NCBI RefSeq assembly: GCF_018448935.1
Contig: NZ_RCWC01000002.1
Coordinates: 1-64,000, forward strand
DNA from: Photorhabdus noenieputensis
GTDB lineage: Bacteria > Pseudomonadota > Gammaproteobacteria > Enterobacterales > Enterobacteriaceae
Direction of reading: 5' to 3'
DNA length: 64,000 nucleotides
Of the stretch, positions 49,713 to 60,068 are shown piece after piece; the stretch's first letter is position 1, and the number at the start of each line of letters is the position of its first letter. The notes below the pieces were generated by a model. The model did not search any database. It worked only from the letters and a program-made list of their open reading frames with translations, and was not told where the DNA came from. The translations under genes were made by a program, and so were the position numbers.

Positions 49713-49730
49713 TGTCTCAAATAAGAGACA
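49713..49730. promoter_or_regulatory. GlrR-type activator site 2 upstream of glmZ
   Basis: A perfect TGTC-N10-GACA match with the identical 16-bp core GTCTCAAATAAGAGAC. It is offset exactly 63 bp from site 1, about six helical turns, so both sites face the same side of the DNA. Confidence 0.8.
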
Positions 49731-49823
49731 GTGCATAAAATGAATTTTGTGATGATTCGATTTGTTGTTGTAATAAATAGAGAAATAGCTGATGAAGCGA
49801 GGCAGCTTTCATTTGCATAAAAG

Positions 49824-49840
49824 TTGGCACACTAAATGCA
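49824..49840 (+). promoter_or_regulatory. Sigma-54 promoter of glmZ
   Basis: TTGGCAC-N5-ATGCA carries the invariant GG and GC of the -24/-12 elements with correct spacing. It would place the transcription start near G49852, where the glmZ homology begins. Enhancer-like GlrR sites lie about 95 and 160 bp upstream. Confidence 0.8.
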
Positions 49841-49851
49841 TTATTATAAAC

Positions 49852-50068
49852 GTAGATGCTCATCCTATTTCTTATGATTGCGTATGCTTCATAAACCCAG
49901 GGATGATGCAGAGCCGATTATCGGTGCCTATTGTCCATGTCACAGATGAGTAAGATATAACCCTCTTTTCATCGCCGACCGGACTCAACGTTGAGTGAGG
50001 CACTATCCGTCTGTAGACCTGATTGTATTTGTACACCTATCTTTGTTTTTAAGGTAGGTGTTTTTTTT
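49852..50068 (+). ncRNA. glmZ: GlmZ small regulatory RNA
   Basis: About 217 nt begin GTAGATGCTCATCC and show blocks shared with enterobacterial GlmZ: CTTCATAAAC, GATGCAGAGCCG, a CGGTGCCTAT-like central stem, ACTCAACGTTGAGTGAGGCAC, and the 3' seed area TAGACCTG. The gene ends in the stem CACCTATCTT/AAGGTAGGTG plus eight T residues. In E. coli GlmZ, with Hfq, activates glmS translation when glucosamine-6-phosphate is low, and RapZ/RNase E destroys it otherwise. Location before hemY matches E. coli. Confidence 0.92.
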
Positions 50069-50215
50069 ATTTCTGAAAGGTATATCTGGCAGGTTTATAT
50101 ACTGTTTAGGTATTACTGTCTAATATAAACAGAACTGAAAATATGATGGTTAGTTTTTTGGCTATAAAATTAATTTAGTTACTTCGTTCCTAAACTTATC
50201 TTAAGGGGAATATTG

Positions 50216-50518
50216 ATGTCAAAAATGATAGGATGCTTTGGTTGTGGTCGAATGTTGCATGAGTCTGCACAATCGTGTCCACATTGTGGCGCGATGATAA
50301 AGGCTTATTCTTCTGGTAGTAAAAACCGAATTGTTGCTGCACTGTTGGCGTTTTTTCTTGGTTACATTGGCGCTCATAAATTTTATCTGGGCAAAATCGG
50401 TATGGGGATTTTATATCTGCTATTTTGCTGGACATTAATCCCTGTACTTATCGCATTTATTGAATTTATTATTTATCTTTGCACTTCCGATGAAGATTTT
50501 GCCAAGAAATATGGTTAG
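50216..50518 (+). CDS. Zinc-ribbon TM2-domain membrane protein
   Basis: A 100-residue protein. An N-terminal zinc ribbon is suggested by CFGC and CPHC pairs (about residues 7-25). A TM2 domain follows: two membrane helices around the turn GYIGAHKFYLGKIGMGILYLL, with an acidic C-terminal tail. Start at ATG 50216, with AAGGGGA 6 nt upstream. Function is unknown; TM2 proteins are small inner-membrane proteins. It stands alone between glmZ and hemY with its own terminator. Confidence 0.85.
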   Translation: MSKMIGCFGCGRMLHESAQSCPHCGAMIKAYSSGSKNRIVAALLAFFLGYIGAHKFYLGKIGMGILYLLFCWTLIPVLIAFIEFIIYLCTSDEDFAKKYG

Positions 50519-50544
50519 AAAAATGCCCCGTGTGGGGCATTTTT
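50519..50544. terminator. Terminator after the TM2 gene
   Basis: An 11-bp stem AAAAATGCCCC/GGGGCATTTTT with a GTGT loop starts immediately after the stop codon. Symmetric A/T flanks make it usable in both directions, also for hemY. Confidence 0.92.
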
Positions 50545-50608
50545 AATCAGAGGTATGAAGACTTGCTAATAAAGATGGCGATGGATGAGAGATCACGACG
50601 TTACAGTG

Positions 50609-51841
50609 TTAGTTGACACTATTGCTATTAACTAAATCACTCTTCACGACATTACTCTCGCGCTTCAAAGTGAGCATTAATCCCTCGCGCCGAACTTGTG
50701 CGGCCTCTTCTGGTTTACGCAGTTTATCCAATGCATCTGCTAACCAGGCATAATCATGTGCATCAGGACGTTGAGCTAATGCGGTTTTAAAGTCTTTTAC
50801 TGCTTTTTCCCATTCTCTGTGGCGCAAAGCAACTTGTCCAAGCGTACTGTTTAGCAGGGGAGTTGAGCCATGTTGTTTTAACTGATAATCCAGCGCGTTT
50901 TGTATCGGCTTTGGATCTTCGCTTTTTAAGCGTGGGATCAATAAGAGTAAACGTTCGTCATATTGACGTTTTAAGCTTTCCAAGATGATCTTTTGTGCAG
51001 TTTCATGGTCATCACATTCGATTAAATGTTCAGATATTGCAACTTGTAAAGCCACATCATGGCGAATTTTTCGGCTTTGATCGTGCCACCAACGTTTTAA
51101 GCCTTCGCTACCTTGTTCTGCCATGTACTGATTCATCAGGCCGATATAGGCTTGCTGGCGCAATTTGTGAATTTGTAACTCATCATGTAGATGGATTTTT
51201 TCCATTACTGGTAGTATATCAATCAGTGACTGGTAAGCTCCTGACTTCATATAAGCCTGTTCAGCCAGGCGTAAGACTTCTGGATGGCGTGAAGCTTGAT
51301 TTAATAGCTTGTCTACACCATGACGGGCTGCATGAATTTCACCTTGCGTGAGTTGAATACGTACACGGGTAATATCCACGGGCAACTGGTTATTATCTGC
51401 GACTTCTGCCGCACGTTGCAGATATTGATTGGTACGGAATTCATCCCCGCGTTGTTGAGCTGCTTCAGCCGCTAGTAAATAGTTGACCACAGGTTGTTCT
51501 GCATGGTCAGCGTTACGGGTCAGTAATTGCTCAACTTGTTTGAAATCGCCTTCTGCCAGTTTGATCAGCGCTGCTTTTGTTTGAGCATGGGCACGGCTGC
51601 GTTTGCGTCCAAGGAACCAGCCACGGGTACGTGAGCCTGTGCGTATAACTCTACGGTAGCACCAGCCAAGGAGGCAGAGTACCAATTGTAAAAGAACAAA
51701 TATAATGAACAGGCCGGTAACACTGGTTTCAATGTTGTAATTGTCAGTTTGAATCAGCACATATCCTTGATGACCGGCAACGATTGGACCAAGCACAATA
51801 CCAACAATGAGTACCACAAACAGTAATAGAACTTTCAGCAT
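50609..51841 (-). CDS. hemY: HemY, TPR-containing inner-membrane protein
   Basis: A 410-residue protein with two N-terminal membrane segments (about 2-24 and 42-62) and a long helical TPR-type domain (LTRNADHAEQPVVNYLLAA, LAQRPDAHDYAWLADALDKL). It is the last gene of hemCDXY. The name is historical; it is not protoporphyrinogen oxidase, and a role in heme metabolism is only suggested by the operon. It starts 5 nt after hemX. Confidence 0.92.
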   Translation of the reverse strand: MLKVLLLFVVLIVGIVLGPIVAGHQGYVLIQTDNYNIETSVTGLFIIFVLLQLVLCLLGWCYRRVIRTGSRTRGWFLGRKRSRAHAQTKAALIKLAEGDFKQVEQLLTRNADHAEQPVVNYLLAAEAAQQRGDEFRTNQYLQRAAEVADNNQLPVDITRVRIQLTQGEIHAARHGVDKLLNQASRHPEVLRLAEQAYMKSGAYQSLIDILPVMEKIHLHDELQIHKLRQQAYIGLMNQYMAEQGSEGLKRWWHDQSRKIRHDVALQVAISEHLIECDDHETAQKIILESLKRQYDERLLLLIPRLKSEDPKPIQNALDYQLKQHGSTPLLNSTLGQVALRHREWEKAVKDFKTALAQRPDAHDYAWLADALDKLRKPEEAAQVRREGLMLTLKRESNVVKSDLVNSNSVN

Positions 51842-51846
51842 AGCTC

Positions 51847-52971
51847 TCAGCCCTCCTGATTGGTTTCAGAAGATTGGGAAAGCAAGTTGCGAACCCGGGT
51901 TTGCATCAGTTTTTCCAGTAAAGGCTGGCTTGAAAGTTGGTCCGGCGCAGTGATGGAAACAGGCTGCTGGCTTAATGAATCAATTTCGTCCAAGAATGCT
52001 TTGGTATTGGGATCGTTGATATCAAAGTAAGCTCTAACCCAAGTTGAAACCGTTTCTAATGACTGTTTAAAAACTTCACCTTGATGACGCGGTATTGCCT
52101 GGGCGGCAATCAACAGTCGGGCGCGAATATTCTCTCGTAGATAGATATCTTGATTTGGTGCCAGTAATGGTTCTGCTGTGGTATCCCGGCGACGGATGGT
52201 AATGAAATTATCCATGAAACTCTTCCAGCTTTTGCTCAAATTCTGGTGCCATTCAGATAACGTACCGGTTAATTCATCATTATCTTCGTCCATTGGCGAA
52301 CCATCAGTTGTATTGTCAGCCAGACGCAGATTATCTACTTGGTTAGAAAGCTGATTAACTCGCAGGATAATGCCGTCAAAATCAATCTGACTAATGGCGG
52401 ATAATGTACTGATGTCTTGTGTAATTGCCCGACGAATTTCAATCAAGCTTGGATCATTCATTTCAGCGAGACTGGCATCTGCATTTTTCAACAGAGCAGC
52501 GGCAGTGACTATATCTTGATCATTCCATAATTTCCGGCCTGCCATTTTGACCAGAAAATCAGCTTGTGCCAGTAGCCAGCTTTTTACATCAGAACTGGAT
52601 AACGCAGAGATTTTGGCCTGTAACTCTTGTAGACTATTACCTAGTTGCTTATTTTGTGCGGCGAAATGGCTTAAAGTCTGTGATTGTTCTTTAAACAGCG
52701 CTTCAATATGCTGTTTATCCTGTGATTGCTGTTGTTTCAGTGATTCCAGTTGTTGGCGTAGCTCGTGGTTCTCGGTACTCAGTAAATGGCTTTGCTGCTG
52801 TCCGTAGTAATAAAGACCGCCACCAATTGCCAGCATGATTGCAATAGCAATAATGTTTTTTAGCGTGCCAGCACGTTCTTGCTTTTGAGGCACTGTTTCG
52901 GGCTGTTGCGAGTTTTCAACCGTAGTTTTTGTTTGTTCAACTGTCTCGGAGGACTGTTTTTGCTCCGTCAT
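51847..52971 (-). CDS. hemX: HemX, uroporphyrinogen-III C-methyltransferase-like protein
   Basis: A 374-residue single-pass membrane protein. A Gln/Thr-rich cytoplasmic N-terminus is followed by one membrane segment (about 40-60), a coiled coil (about 65-120), and a conserved domain with [19 protein letters not shown] and [19 protein letters not shown]. Despite its name it lacks a methyltransferase signature. I chose ATG 52971 (MTEQKQSS), as in E. coli, with GGGA upstream. ATG 52980 adds three residues. Confidence 0.9.
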   Translation of the reverse strand: MTEQKQSSETVEQTKTTVENSQQPETVPQKQERAGTLKNIIAIAIMLAIGGGLYYYGQQQSHLLSTENHELRQQLESLKQQQSQDKQHIEALFKEQSQTLSHFAAQNKQLGNSLQELQAKISALSSSDVKSWLLAQADFLVKMAGRKLWNDQDIVTAAALLKNADASLAEMNDPSLIEIRRAITQDISTLSAISQIDFDGIILRVNQLSNQVDNLRLADNTTDGSPMDEDNDELTGTLSEWHQNLSKSWKSFMDNFITIRRRDTTAEPLLAPNQDIYLRENIRARLLIAAQAIPRHQGEVFKQSLETVSTWVRAYFDINDPNTKAFLDEIDSLSQQPVSITAPDQLSSQPLLEKLMQTRVRNLLSQSSETNQEG

Positions 52972-52991
52972 AGTGGGCATCCCATGTCAGT

Positions 52992-53732
52992 TTATTCTAG
53001 TGCCTGAATTAAGGCGTCATTATCTGCACTTTTTGCAACTTTAACATCCTGCCAGCCCAAGTTACGGGCGGTATGTGCAAGACGCTCGCTTACCACAATC
53101 AGGCGGCAATGCAATAACCACCTGTTTCGATCACTTTCGGGTATTAAGTTATATAACAGTTGCAGTATTTCGCCACTGGTTACAACTAAAGTTTGTACTT
53201 CATACTTTTGCCAGTGGGCACTGAATTCTGCTGCCGGGTAGTCTACTGGCTGACGGAAATAACATTCACAATAATTAACTGTGGCACCTCTTTCTGTCAG
53301 CGTCCGGGCAATAAGTTCACGTCCGCCATTTCCCCTAAGCAGCAAAGCCTGTTTATTTTCAACCTGATATAGTGATGGTAGTGTTAGCAGGATTTCGCTG
53401 GTCTCACCCTCTGATGACCAGATAACATTCATACCCGTTAGTTGATGAAAAGCCAGAGCGGTTGATCTGCCAATAGCATAATAAATCAGCTTATCGGGCC
53501 ATGACAGATTAATTTTATTTAACTGCGAGTTTGCATAATAAACTGCATTTTTTGACAACAGAAATACCATATCACCGGTATTTAAATGGCTAAGCTTCTC
53601 AGCTAGCTGTGGCAGCTCTGAACCAGGGTGAATATTGATTAAAGGCGCGCTGAAAGCTGTTTTTCCCGCAGCCTGTAACTTTCTGACTAGTTCCTCTCCG
53701 GCAGGAGCGGGGCGAGTCACCAGAATGCTCAT
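52992..53732 (-). CDS. hemD: HemD, uroporphyrinogen-III synthase
   Basis: A 246-residue two-domain HemD-fold enzyme that cyclises hydroxymethylbilane with inversion of ring [21 protein letters not shown] at the N-terminus and the [16 protein letters not shown] and [14 protein letters not shown] segments are typical of this poorly conserved family. It overlaps hemC by 4 nt. Confidence 0.94.
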   Translation of the reverse strand: MSILVTRPAPAGEELVRKLQAAGKTAFSAPLINIHPGSELPQLAEKLSHLNTGDMVFLLSKNAVYYANSQLNKINLSWPDKLIYYAIGRSTALAFHQLTGMNVIWSSEGETSEILLTLPSLYQVENKQALLLRGNGGRELIARTLTERGATVNYCECYFRQPVDYPAAEFSAHWQKYEVQTLVVTSGEILQLLYNLIPESDRNRWLLHCRLIVVSERLAHTARNLGWQDVKVAKSADNDALIQALE

Positions 53733-54670
53733 GTGGGGGGATTTCCTCGATAAATTTCGGTGAGTATTTTCCGCGCGCCCCGCTCTAGCAACTCTTCTGC
53801 CAATTCAACGCCTGCCTGGCAAGCATCTTTTGGTAAAGCTGTTCTCTCACCGCGAATAATAACACTACCATCAGGTGCGCCAACCAATGCCCGTAACCAG
53901 ATTTTCCCATCCTGCCAAACGGCATAGCTACCTATTGGTACTTGGCAGCCTCCTTCTAGCCGGGTATTCATCGCACGTTCGGCAAGAACACAGATTTCTG
54001 TATCATAGTGATTTAATGGCGCTAGCAGCGTTTGTGTTTGTTGGTCGTCAAGGCGGCATTCAATTCCTACTGCTCCTTGACCAACGGCAGGTAATGATTG
54101 TTCTGCTGTCAATGGCGTACGGATACGCTCATGCAGTTTTAACCTATTCAGTCCTGCGACGGCGAGGATGATTGCATCATAGTGACCATTATCCAACTTG
54201 CTCAGGCGGGTTCCGACATTGCCCCGAAGGTCACGGATAATCAGATCAGGACGTAATTCACGGAGTTGACACTGACGGCGTAAGCTCGATGTGCCAACAA
54301 TGCTGCCGGTTGGCAATTCATCAAGAGAAGGATATTTGACAGAGACGAAAGCATCATGAGGATCATCGCGTTCACAAATCGTGACCAGACCTAGCCCTTC
54401 TGGAAAAGAGACTGGGACATCTTTCATTGAATGGACCGCGATATCGGCTCGGCCTTCAAGCAGAGCTAATTCTAACTCTTTGACAAACAGCCCTTTTCCG
54501 CCGATTTTTGCCAGAGGCGTGTCCAGAATGACATCGCCTTTGGTTACCATCGGAACCAGTTGAACTTCCAGATCTGGGTGACATTGTTGTAGTTTTTGCT
54601 GAACATACAGCGCTTGCCACATAGCCAGAGGGCTTTGTCGGGTTGCGATACGGATGGTTTTAGTTGACAT
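53729..54670 (-). CDS. hemC: HemC, porphobilinogen deaminase
   Basis: A 313-residue enzyme, the E. coli length. The dipyrromethane cofactor attaches to Cys242 in [33 protein letters not shown] and GTSSLRRQ hold the substrate-binding Lys/Arg/Asp residues. It is the first gene of hemCDXY and divergent from cyaA. Confidence 0.97.
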   Translation of the reverse strand: MSTKTIRIATRQSPLAMWQALYVQQKLQQCHPDLEVQLVPMVTKGDVILDTPLAKIGGKGLFVKELELALLEGRADIAVHSMKDVPVSFPEGLGLVTICERDDPHDAFVSVKYPSLDELPTGSIVGTSSLRRQCQLRELRPDLIIRDLRGNVGTRLSKLDNGHYDAIILAVAGLNRLKLHERIRTPLTAEQSLPAVGQGAVGIECRLDDQQTQTLLAPLNHYDTEICVLAERAMNTRLEGGCQVPIGSYAVWQDGKIWLRALVGAPDGSVIIRGERTALPKDACQAGVELAEELLERGARKILTEIYRGNPPT

Positions 54671-55268
54671 AGATGTTTGTATTTCTCGGGCTTTTCAGCC
54701 GTCATATATAATGAAAAACATAGCACTCGTTTTAACACTTCAGCACTTTTTTTTCCAGCTAGGGGCTAAGAAGAAGGTATGCTGGTTATGTTAAATTATA
54801 AAATAAATTTTAATTTTTAAATTATTTTTATGGCAATGAAACTAGATTGATTTAATTATGAATTAACTTTTTCAGTAAATTATTTCTGTAATTAAGAAAT
54901 TCTGAATGAAAAGAATCGTTAATTAAAATATAGCCAATGGAGTCATTTTCATCGGGTTGATGATAACAAGGTATTATGCGTATTAGCTTGAAAAAATGGA
55001 CGGAGAAAATTTCTTTCGTATAAGAAAGTATAAACGGTATGGGTTTTTTGATTATTTCCTTATATAACAACGTATTATTTGATTTTTCGTACGATAGGAC
55101 ATCGCAATTCAATTGCTTTACTGACTTTACGGTTTATCGACAAGGTGTTAAATTGATCACGTTTCCGGTAATAAATTGGTAAAAATCATTCTAAATAATT
55201 CCATCAAGCTATAACAGCCGGAAACGGGGGATTTATCTGGTCACTGGAACTCAATTGGGCGAGACGTC
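54671..55268. other. Divergent hemC-cyaA control region
   Basis: 598 nt, AT-rich, which should hold the hemC and cyaA promoters. An 86-codon minus-strand frame at 54852-55112 has only a TTG start with no ribosome site and no internal Met, so I do not call it a gene; it might be a decayed fragment. The CRP site near cyaA is listed separately. Confidence 0.6.
55143..55164. promoter_or_regulatory. CRP-cAMP binding site at cyaA
   Basis: A 22-bp site with GTGTTA-N5-GATCAC-type symmetry (TGTTA-N6-TCACG) is essentially the same as the negative autoregulatory CRP site of E. coli cyaA as I remember it. It lies about 105 bp before the TTG start. Confidence 0.8.
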
Positions 55269-57845
55269 TTGTACCTTTATATCGAAACACTGAAGCAGAG
55301 ACTGGATGCGATAAACCAACTCAGGTTAGAACGCGCCTCTACCGCCATGAGTGCGGAATTTAAACAGGTATACAGTTTACTGCCAGTATTATTGCATTAT
55401 CATCATCCGATGATGCCAGGTTACATTAACGGTAATGTTCCCTGCGGCGTATGCTTTTTCGTGCATGATGAAGCACAAAAATCGTATCTTAATGATTTAG
55501 AAAGTAGATTAGATCACTTCATAGAACAGTCTGCCAATGGTGAATTGCCTATTACTGGTATTTACTCAATGGGCAGTACCTCATCAATCGGGCAGAGCGG
55601 TTGTTCTGATTTGGATATCTGGGTATGTCATCAGTCATGGCTTGATAATGATGAGCGCCTTTTGCTGCAACGTAAGTGCACGCTTATTGAACAGTGGGCG
55701 GCAGCGCTTGGTATTGAAGTCAATTTTTTTCTTATTGATGAAAACCGCTTTCGCCATAATGCGAGTGGTAGCCTCGGTGGTGAGGACTGCGGTTCTACCC
55801 AACATATTCTATTACTTGATGAATTTTACCGCACCGCTGTACGTATGGCGGGTAAGCGTTTGCTATGGGAAATGGTGCCCGTAGAAGAAGAACGCCATTA
55901 TGATGAATATGTTTTATCCCTTTATGCGCAAGGTGTCTTGACGCCGAATGAGTGGCTTGATCTTGGTGGACTGGGTGAACTATCCGCTGAAGAGTACTTT
56001 GGTGCTAGCTTATGGCAACTCTACAAAAGTATCGATTCCCCTTATAAAGCCGTATTAAAAAGCTTATTACTGGAAGCCTATTCCTGGGAATATCCCAATG
56101 GTAAGTTACTGGCAATGGAGATGAAACAGCGCCTACATGCTGGTGAAATCGTCTCCTTTGGCCTTGATGCATACAGCATGATGCTTGAGCGTGTTACCCG
56201 TTACCTGACGGAAATTAATGATACGACCCGTTTAGATCTAATACGTCGATGTTTTTATTTAAAAGTTTGTGAAAAGCTCTCTCTTAATCAAGATGATAAA
56301 GGTTGCATTGGCTGGCGACGCCAGGTTCTAACCCAACTGGTCTATGAGTGGAAGTGGGAGCCAGAGCGGTTGAAAATTTTGGATAACCGCAACTCATGGA
56401 AAATTGAACAGGTTCGTGATGCGCATAATGAACTGCTTGATACCATGATGCAGAGCTATCGTAATCTAATCCGTTTTGCCCGCCGTAATAATCTGAGTGT
56501 CAGTGCCAGTCCACAGGATATTGGTGTGCTGACGCGTAAACTTTATGCTGCATTTGAAGCATTGCCAGGCAAAGTAACGCTGGTTAATCCGCAAATTTCG
56601 CCAGACTTATCAGAGAAAAATTTAACATTTATCTATGTTCCTCAAGGACGGGCAAATCGCAGCGGTTGGTATCTTTACAATCAGGCACCGAATATTGGAT
56701 CAATTATTGGTCATCAACCTCTGGAATATAATCGTTATCTCAATAAACTGGTGTCGTGGACCTACTTTAATGGCTTGTTAACAGAAAAATCATGTGTCCA
56801 TATTCATCATGGAGGCACCCAATGTGATGAGTTGAAACTGCATGAATTGATTAATGATATTTCTGCTCATTTCCCCATCCGTCTGCCAGCACCGACACCG
56901 AGAGCGCTTTATAGTCCGTGTGAAATTCGCCATTTGGCGATTATTGTCAATCTGGAGAAAGATCCGACGGCTGAGTTCTCCAATCAGGTTGTACATTTTG
57001 ATTTCCGTAAGCTTGATGTATTCAGTTTTGGTGAATCGCAACAGTGTTTGGTGGAAAGTATTGACTTACTTTACCGTAATTCATGGAATGAAGTGCGGAC
57101 CTTACACTTTAGTGGTGAACAATCTGTACTGGAAGCGTTGAAGACCATATTGGGCAAGATGCATCAAGATGCCGCACCGCCAGCGGCGGTTGAAGTGTTC
57201 TGTTACAGCGAACATTTACGAGGGCTTATTCGAACTCGGATTCAGCAACTGGTATCTGAATGTATTGAATTACGTTTATCCAGTAATCGTCAGGACCCAG
57301 GTCGTTTTAAAGCATTGCGCATTGCCGGCCAGACTTGGGGGCTGTTCTTTGAACGTCTTAATGTATCTGTGCAGAAATTGGAAAATGCCGTGGAATTCTA
57401 TGGGGCAATTTCTAATAACAAATTGCATGGGTTGCCGGTGAAAATTAATACCAAAGAGACACATTTGCCAGCGGTGGTTGATGGTTTTGCCAGTGAGGGC
57501 ATTATTCAATTTTTCTTCGAAAATACGCAAGATAGTAAAAGTTTTAATATCTATATTCTGGATGAAACCAACCGGGTAGAAATCTATTCTCATTGTGAGG
57601 GGAGTAAGGAAGAATTGGTACGCGACGTCAGTCGGTTTTATTCTTCATCTCATGATCGGTTTACCTACGGATCAAGTTTTATCAACTTTAATTTGCCGCA
57701 GTTTTATCAGATCGTCCAAATGGAAGGCCAGATTCAGGTTATTCCGTTTAGTGGCTCATCCTTCTCACATTTGTGTGTGGCTCATGATGGGGAAAATGGT
57801 GGAGAAGAACGCCCAGAATTTTATCGTTCTGTATCGCATTACTGA
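55269..57845 (+). CDS. cyaA: CyaA, class I adenylate cyclase
   Basis: An 858-residue class I cyclase that makes cAMP. The N-terminal catalytic half has [10 protein letters not shown] followed by [12 protein letters not shown] (nucleotidyltransferase-type metal site), [11 protein letters not shown] and [26 protein letters not shown]. The C-terminal half is the regulatory region controlled by glucose-PTS EIIA in E. coli. TTG start, as in E. coli, a feature that limits expression. It is 10 residues longer than E. coli CyaA and its last 20 residues are diverged. Confidence 0.97.
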   Translation: MYLYIETLKQRLDAINQLRLERASTAMSAEFKQVYSLLPVLLHYHHPMMPGYINGNVPCGVCFFVHDEAQKSYLNDLESRLDHFIEQSANGELPITGIYSMGSTSSIGQSGCSDLDIWVCHQSWLDNDERLLLQRKCTLIEQWAAALGIEVNFFLIDENRFRHNASGSLGGEDCGSTQHILLLDEFYRTAVRMAGKRLLWEMVPVEEERHYDEYVLSLYAQGVLTPNEWLDLGGLGELSAEEYFGASLWQLYKSIDSPYKAVLKSLLLEAYSWEYPNGKLLAMEMKQRLHAGEIVSFGLDAYSMMLERVTRYLTEINDTTRLDLIRRCFYLKVCEKLSLNQDDKGCIGWRRQVLTQLVYEWKWEPERLKILDNRNSWKIEQVRDAHNELLDTMMQSYRNLIRFARRNNLSVSASPQDIGVLTRKLYAAFEALPGKVTLVNPQISPDLSEKNLTFIYVPQGRANRSGWYLYNQAPNIGSIIGHQPLEYNRYLNKLVSWTYFNGLLTEKSCVHIHHGGTQCDELKLHELINDISAHFPIRLPAPTPRALYSPCEIRHLAIIVNLEKDPTAEFSNQVVHFDFRKLDVFSFGESQQCLVESIDLLYRNSWNEVRTLHFSGEQSVLEALKTILGKMHQDAAPPAAVEVFCYSEHLRGLIRTRIQQLVSECIELRLSSNRQDPGRFKALRIAGQTWGLFFERLNVSVQKLENAVEFYGAISNNKLHGLPVKINTKETHLPAVVDGFASEGIIQFFFENTQDSKSFNIYILDETNRVEIYSHCEGSKEELVRDVSRFYSSSHDRFTYGSSFINFNLPQFYQIVQMEGQIQVIPFSGSSFSHLCVAHDGENGGEERPEFYRSVSHY

Positions 57846-57847
57846 TT

Positions 57848-57866
57848 TACCCCGCGATGCGGGGTA
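57848..57866. terminator. Hairpin between convergent cyaA and cyaY
   Basis: A perfect 8-bp stem TACCCCGC/GCGGGGTA with a GAT loop lies 3 nt after the cyaA stop codon. No T-run follows on the plus strand and only a short A/T stretch on the other, so it is probably a weak bidirectional terminator. Confidence 0.6.
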
Positions 57867-57876
57867 GGTTCAAGCA

Positions 57877-58194
57877 TTAAAAGCTGAACTGTTCGCCGCT
57901 TTGCTCGGTGATGGCATGTGCTAGCATGGTTAAAAAATTGTCACCGCTGCGGTCACAAATCCACTGCTCTTCTTTATAGTCAAAATGATAACCACCGCCT
58001 TTGGTTGCCAGCCAGATTTGATGGAAAGGTTCCTGGCGATTAATAATAATTTTGCTGTCATTATCAAAGCTCAGGGTCATGACGCCGCCATTGGTTTCAC
58101 AGTCGATATCGGCATTGCCATCATAATTATCCAACTGCCCTTCGATATAAAGCATCAATTGGTCGGCTAACTGGTGAAATTCACTGTCGTTCAT
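57877..58194 (-). CDS. cyaY: CyaY, bacterial frataxin
   Basis: A 105-residue frataxin. The acidic first helix ([20 protein letters not shown] with later Asp/Glu) provides the iron-binding ridge. The conserved sheet has [24 protein letters not shown] and WICDRSG. It modulates IscS activity and iron delivery in Fe-S assembly. Start chosen at ATG 58194 because AGGA is well spaced from it; ATG 58200 is too close to that site. Confidence 0.95.
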   Translation of the reverse strand: MNDSEFHQLADQLMLYIEGQLDNYDGNADIDCETNGGVMTLSFDNDSKIIINRQEPFHQIWLATKGGGYHFDYKEEQWICDRSGDNFLTMLAHAITEQSGEQFSF

Positions 58195-58272
58195 CTTCAT
58201 TTCCTATTTGCTTTTCGAGGTCTAACTGCGATTATAGAGAATATTGACGTATGAATTACAGGCATTAATGCA

Positions 58273-58458
58273 ATGAAGAAAAAATTACGTGGATTTCTGG
58301 CTATCATAACCTTATTTATACTTTCTGGCTGTGGACTAAAAGGTCCCCTCTATTTTCCTCCAGAACAACCATCGACCGAGAAGGTGACAACTGCATCTCA
58401 GATTCCCGCGAATACTGAGCAGCAAGGGCAGAAAGTGGATAGTACCTCTCAGAAATAA
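58273..58458 (+). CDS. lptM: LptM (YifL), small outer-membrane lipoprotein
   Basis: A 61-residue lipoprotein precursor. A charged N-terminus and hydrophobic stretch lead to the lipobox LSGC with Cys20, followed by the conserved GLKGPLYFPP. In E. coli LptM binds LptDE and assists assembly of the LPS translocon. It lies just upstream of dapF, as in E. coli. The tail after residue 32 is low-complexity and variable. Confidence 0.92.
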   Translation: MKKKLRGFLAIITLFILSGCGLKGPLYFPPEQPSTEKVTTASQIPANTEQQGQKVDSTSQK

Positions 58459-58506
58459 GCGAGATAAGCCGATAGTCAGTGACTAGGGTTTACGGTGGAG
58501 CATTAT

Positions 58507-59331
58507 ATGCAGTTCTCCAAAATGCATGGTCTGGGTAATGACTTTATGGTCGTTGATGCTGTGACCCAAAATGTTTATTTCTCACCAGAGCTGATCTGCC
58601 GTTTGGCGGATAGGCATACCGGTGTGGGCTTTGATCAATTGTTAATTGTTGAAGCGCCCTATGATCCAGATATGGATTTTCACTATCGCATTTTTAATGC
58701 TGACGGTAGTGAAGTTGCACAGTGTGGCAATGGAGCGCGTTGTTTTGCCCGCTTTGTCCGTCTTAAAGGATTAATTAATAAGCGTGATATTAAAGTCAGC
58801 ACGCAATCAGGGCGGATGATGTTGAGCATCACCAATGATGATCAGGTTTGCGTTAATATGGGGGAGCCTGAATTTGAGCCGCATCATGTACCATTTCGTG
58901 CGTTAAGGGCAGAGAAAACCTATATTTTACGGGTAGTAGAGAGAACTGTGCTTTGTGGTGTTGTCTCTATGGGGAATCCTCATTGTGTGATTCAAGTACC
59001 AGACGTGGAAACGGCCGAAGTAGAAATTTTGGGGCCAGCTTTGGAAAGCCACGAAAGATTTCCTGAACGGGCGAATATTGGTTTCATGCAGATTTTAAAC
59101 TGTGGTCATATCCGCTTACGGGTTTATGAACGTGGCGTTGGGGAAACCCAAGCTTGTGGCAGTGGTGCTTGTGCAGCGGTAGCAGTAGGCATTCAGCAGC
59201 AATTGCTCGACAATCATGTTCAGGTAGATTTGCCGGGAGGTTCACTGTTTATCTGTTGGGACGGGCCGGGAAAACCGCTCTATATGACGGGACCGGCGAC
59301 GCATGTTTATGATGGCACAATTCATCTGTAA
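58507..59331 (+). CDS. dapF: DapF, diaminopimelate epimerase
   Basis: A 274-residue PLP-independent racemase, the E. coli length. The two catalytic cysteines are Cys73 in [11 protein letters not shown] and Cys217 in [10 protein letters not shown]. It makes meso-DAP for peptidoglycan and lysine. Start at ATG 58507 ([13 protein letters not shown]), with GGAG 6 nt upstream. Confidence 0.97.
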   Translation: MQFSKMHGLGNDFMVVDAVTQNVYFSPELICRLADRHTGVGFDQLLIVEAPYDPDMDFHYRIFNADGSEVAQCGNGARCFARFVRLKGLINKRDIKVSTQSGRMMLSITNDDQVCVNMGEPEFEPHHVPFRALRAEKTYILRVVERTVLCGVVSMGNPHCVIQVPDVETAEVEILGPALESHERFPERANIGFMQILNCGHIRLRVYERGVGETQACGSGACAAVAVGIQQQLLDNHVQVDLPGGSLFICWDGPGKPLYMTGPATHVYDGTIHL

Positions 59332-59363
59332 TCGATTCGGATTTGAGCTGCGGAGCATCGAAG

Positions 59364-60068
59364 ATGGAGAAAAAAGAAGAGCAGTTGAACATCAATGACA
59401 TACTTGATGATCAGACTGTCGTGGATTATTTGCTGGAAAACCCCAATTTCTTTATCCGTAATGCATGTGTCGTTGAACAGATGCGGGTTCCTCACCTGGT
59501 AAGAGAAACGGTTTCTTTGGTTGAATGGTACATGAATCGCCAGAGAACACGGATTGCTTATCTGGAAGAAGATATAACTTTGCTCATGGAACAGGCTAGA
59601 GTGAATGAACAACTGTTTGAGCAGTTGCTTAAATTACTTATTGATTTGGTTGCGGCAGAGAGTTTGCAAGATATGCTTAGTCGGTTAAGTTCATGGGCTA
59701 AGAATATGGGGCTAAATAGTGCCAGCATCCGTCTTTTCAATGATAAATGGCATATTGGCGCACCACTTGATGCACCTAACTTAGCGCTTTCTCGCAATGC
59801 TTTTGAGCCAATTCGGATTCAGCGTTTTGGTAATAAAAACCACTATCTCGGTATGCTAAATGGGCCGGAAATTTTATTGCTATTGCCGCAAGTTCGGCAA
59901 GTAGGTTCGGTTGCCGTCTCTTTACTGGGAACGAGGGGCGAGCTAGGAATGGTGATATTTAACAGTCGGAGCCATCAACATTATCAAGAAGGCATGGGAA
60001 CTGACATGCTTGAGCATCTGGCTAAATTATTGCCGGATATACTGTCTCGTTGGATTAAACGCATATGA
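59364..60068 (+). CDS. yigA: YigA, DUF484 family protein
   Basis: A 234-residue DUF484 protein. The N-terminal helical part ([31 protein letters not shown]) and a coiled coil lead into a GAF-like domain (about 90-230) with [14 protein letters not shown]. Function is unknown. It sits between dapF and xerC and overlaps xerC by 4 nt. Start at ATG 59364, with GGAG 8 nt upstream. Confidence 0.9.
   Translation: MEKKEEQLNINDILDDQTVVDYLLENPNFFIRNACVVEQMRVPHLVRETVSLVEWYMNRQRTRIAYLEEDITLLMEQARVNEQLFEQLLKLLIDLVAAESLQDMLSRLSSWAKNMGLNSASIRLFNDKWHIGAPLDAPNLALSRNAFEPIRIQRFGNKNHYLGMLNGPEILLLLPQVRQVGSVAVSLLGTRGELGMVIFNSRSHQHYQEGMGTDMLEHLAKLLPDILSRWIKRI

Noticed and set aside
49651-49729. Pair of identical palindromes first considered as insertion-sequence ends
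   Set aside because: They are in the same arrangement upstream of a sigma-54 promoter and fit TGTC-N10-GACA, so activator sites for glmZ explain them better.
54852-55112. 86-codon minus-strand frame between hemC and cyaA
   Set aside because: It starts only at TTG, lacks a ribosome site and has no internal Met. The composition is that of AT-rich noncoding DNA. It could be a decayed gene fragment but I cannot identify a family.
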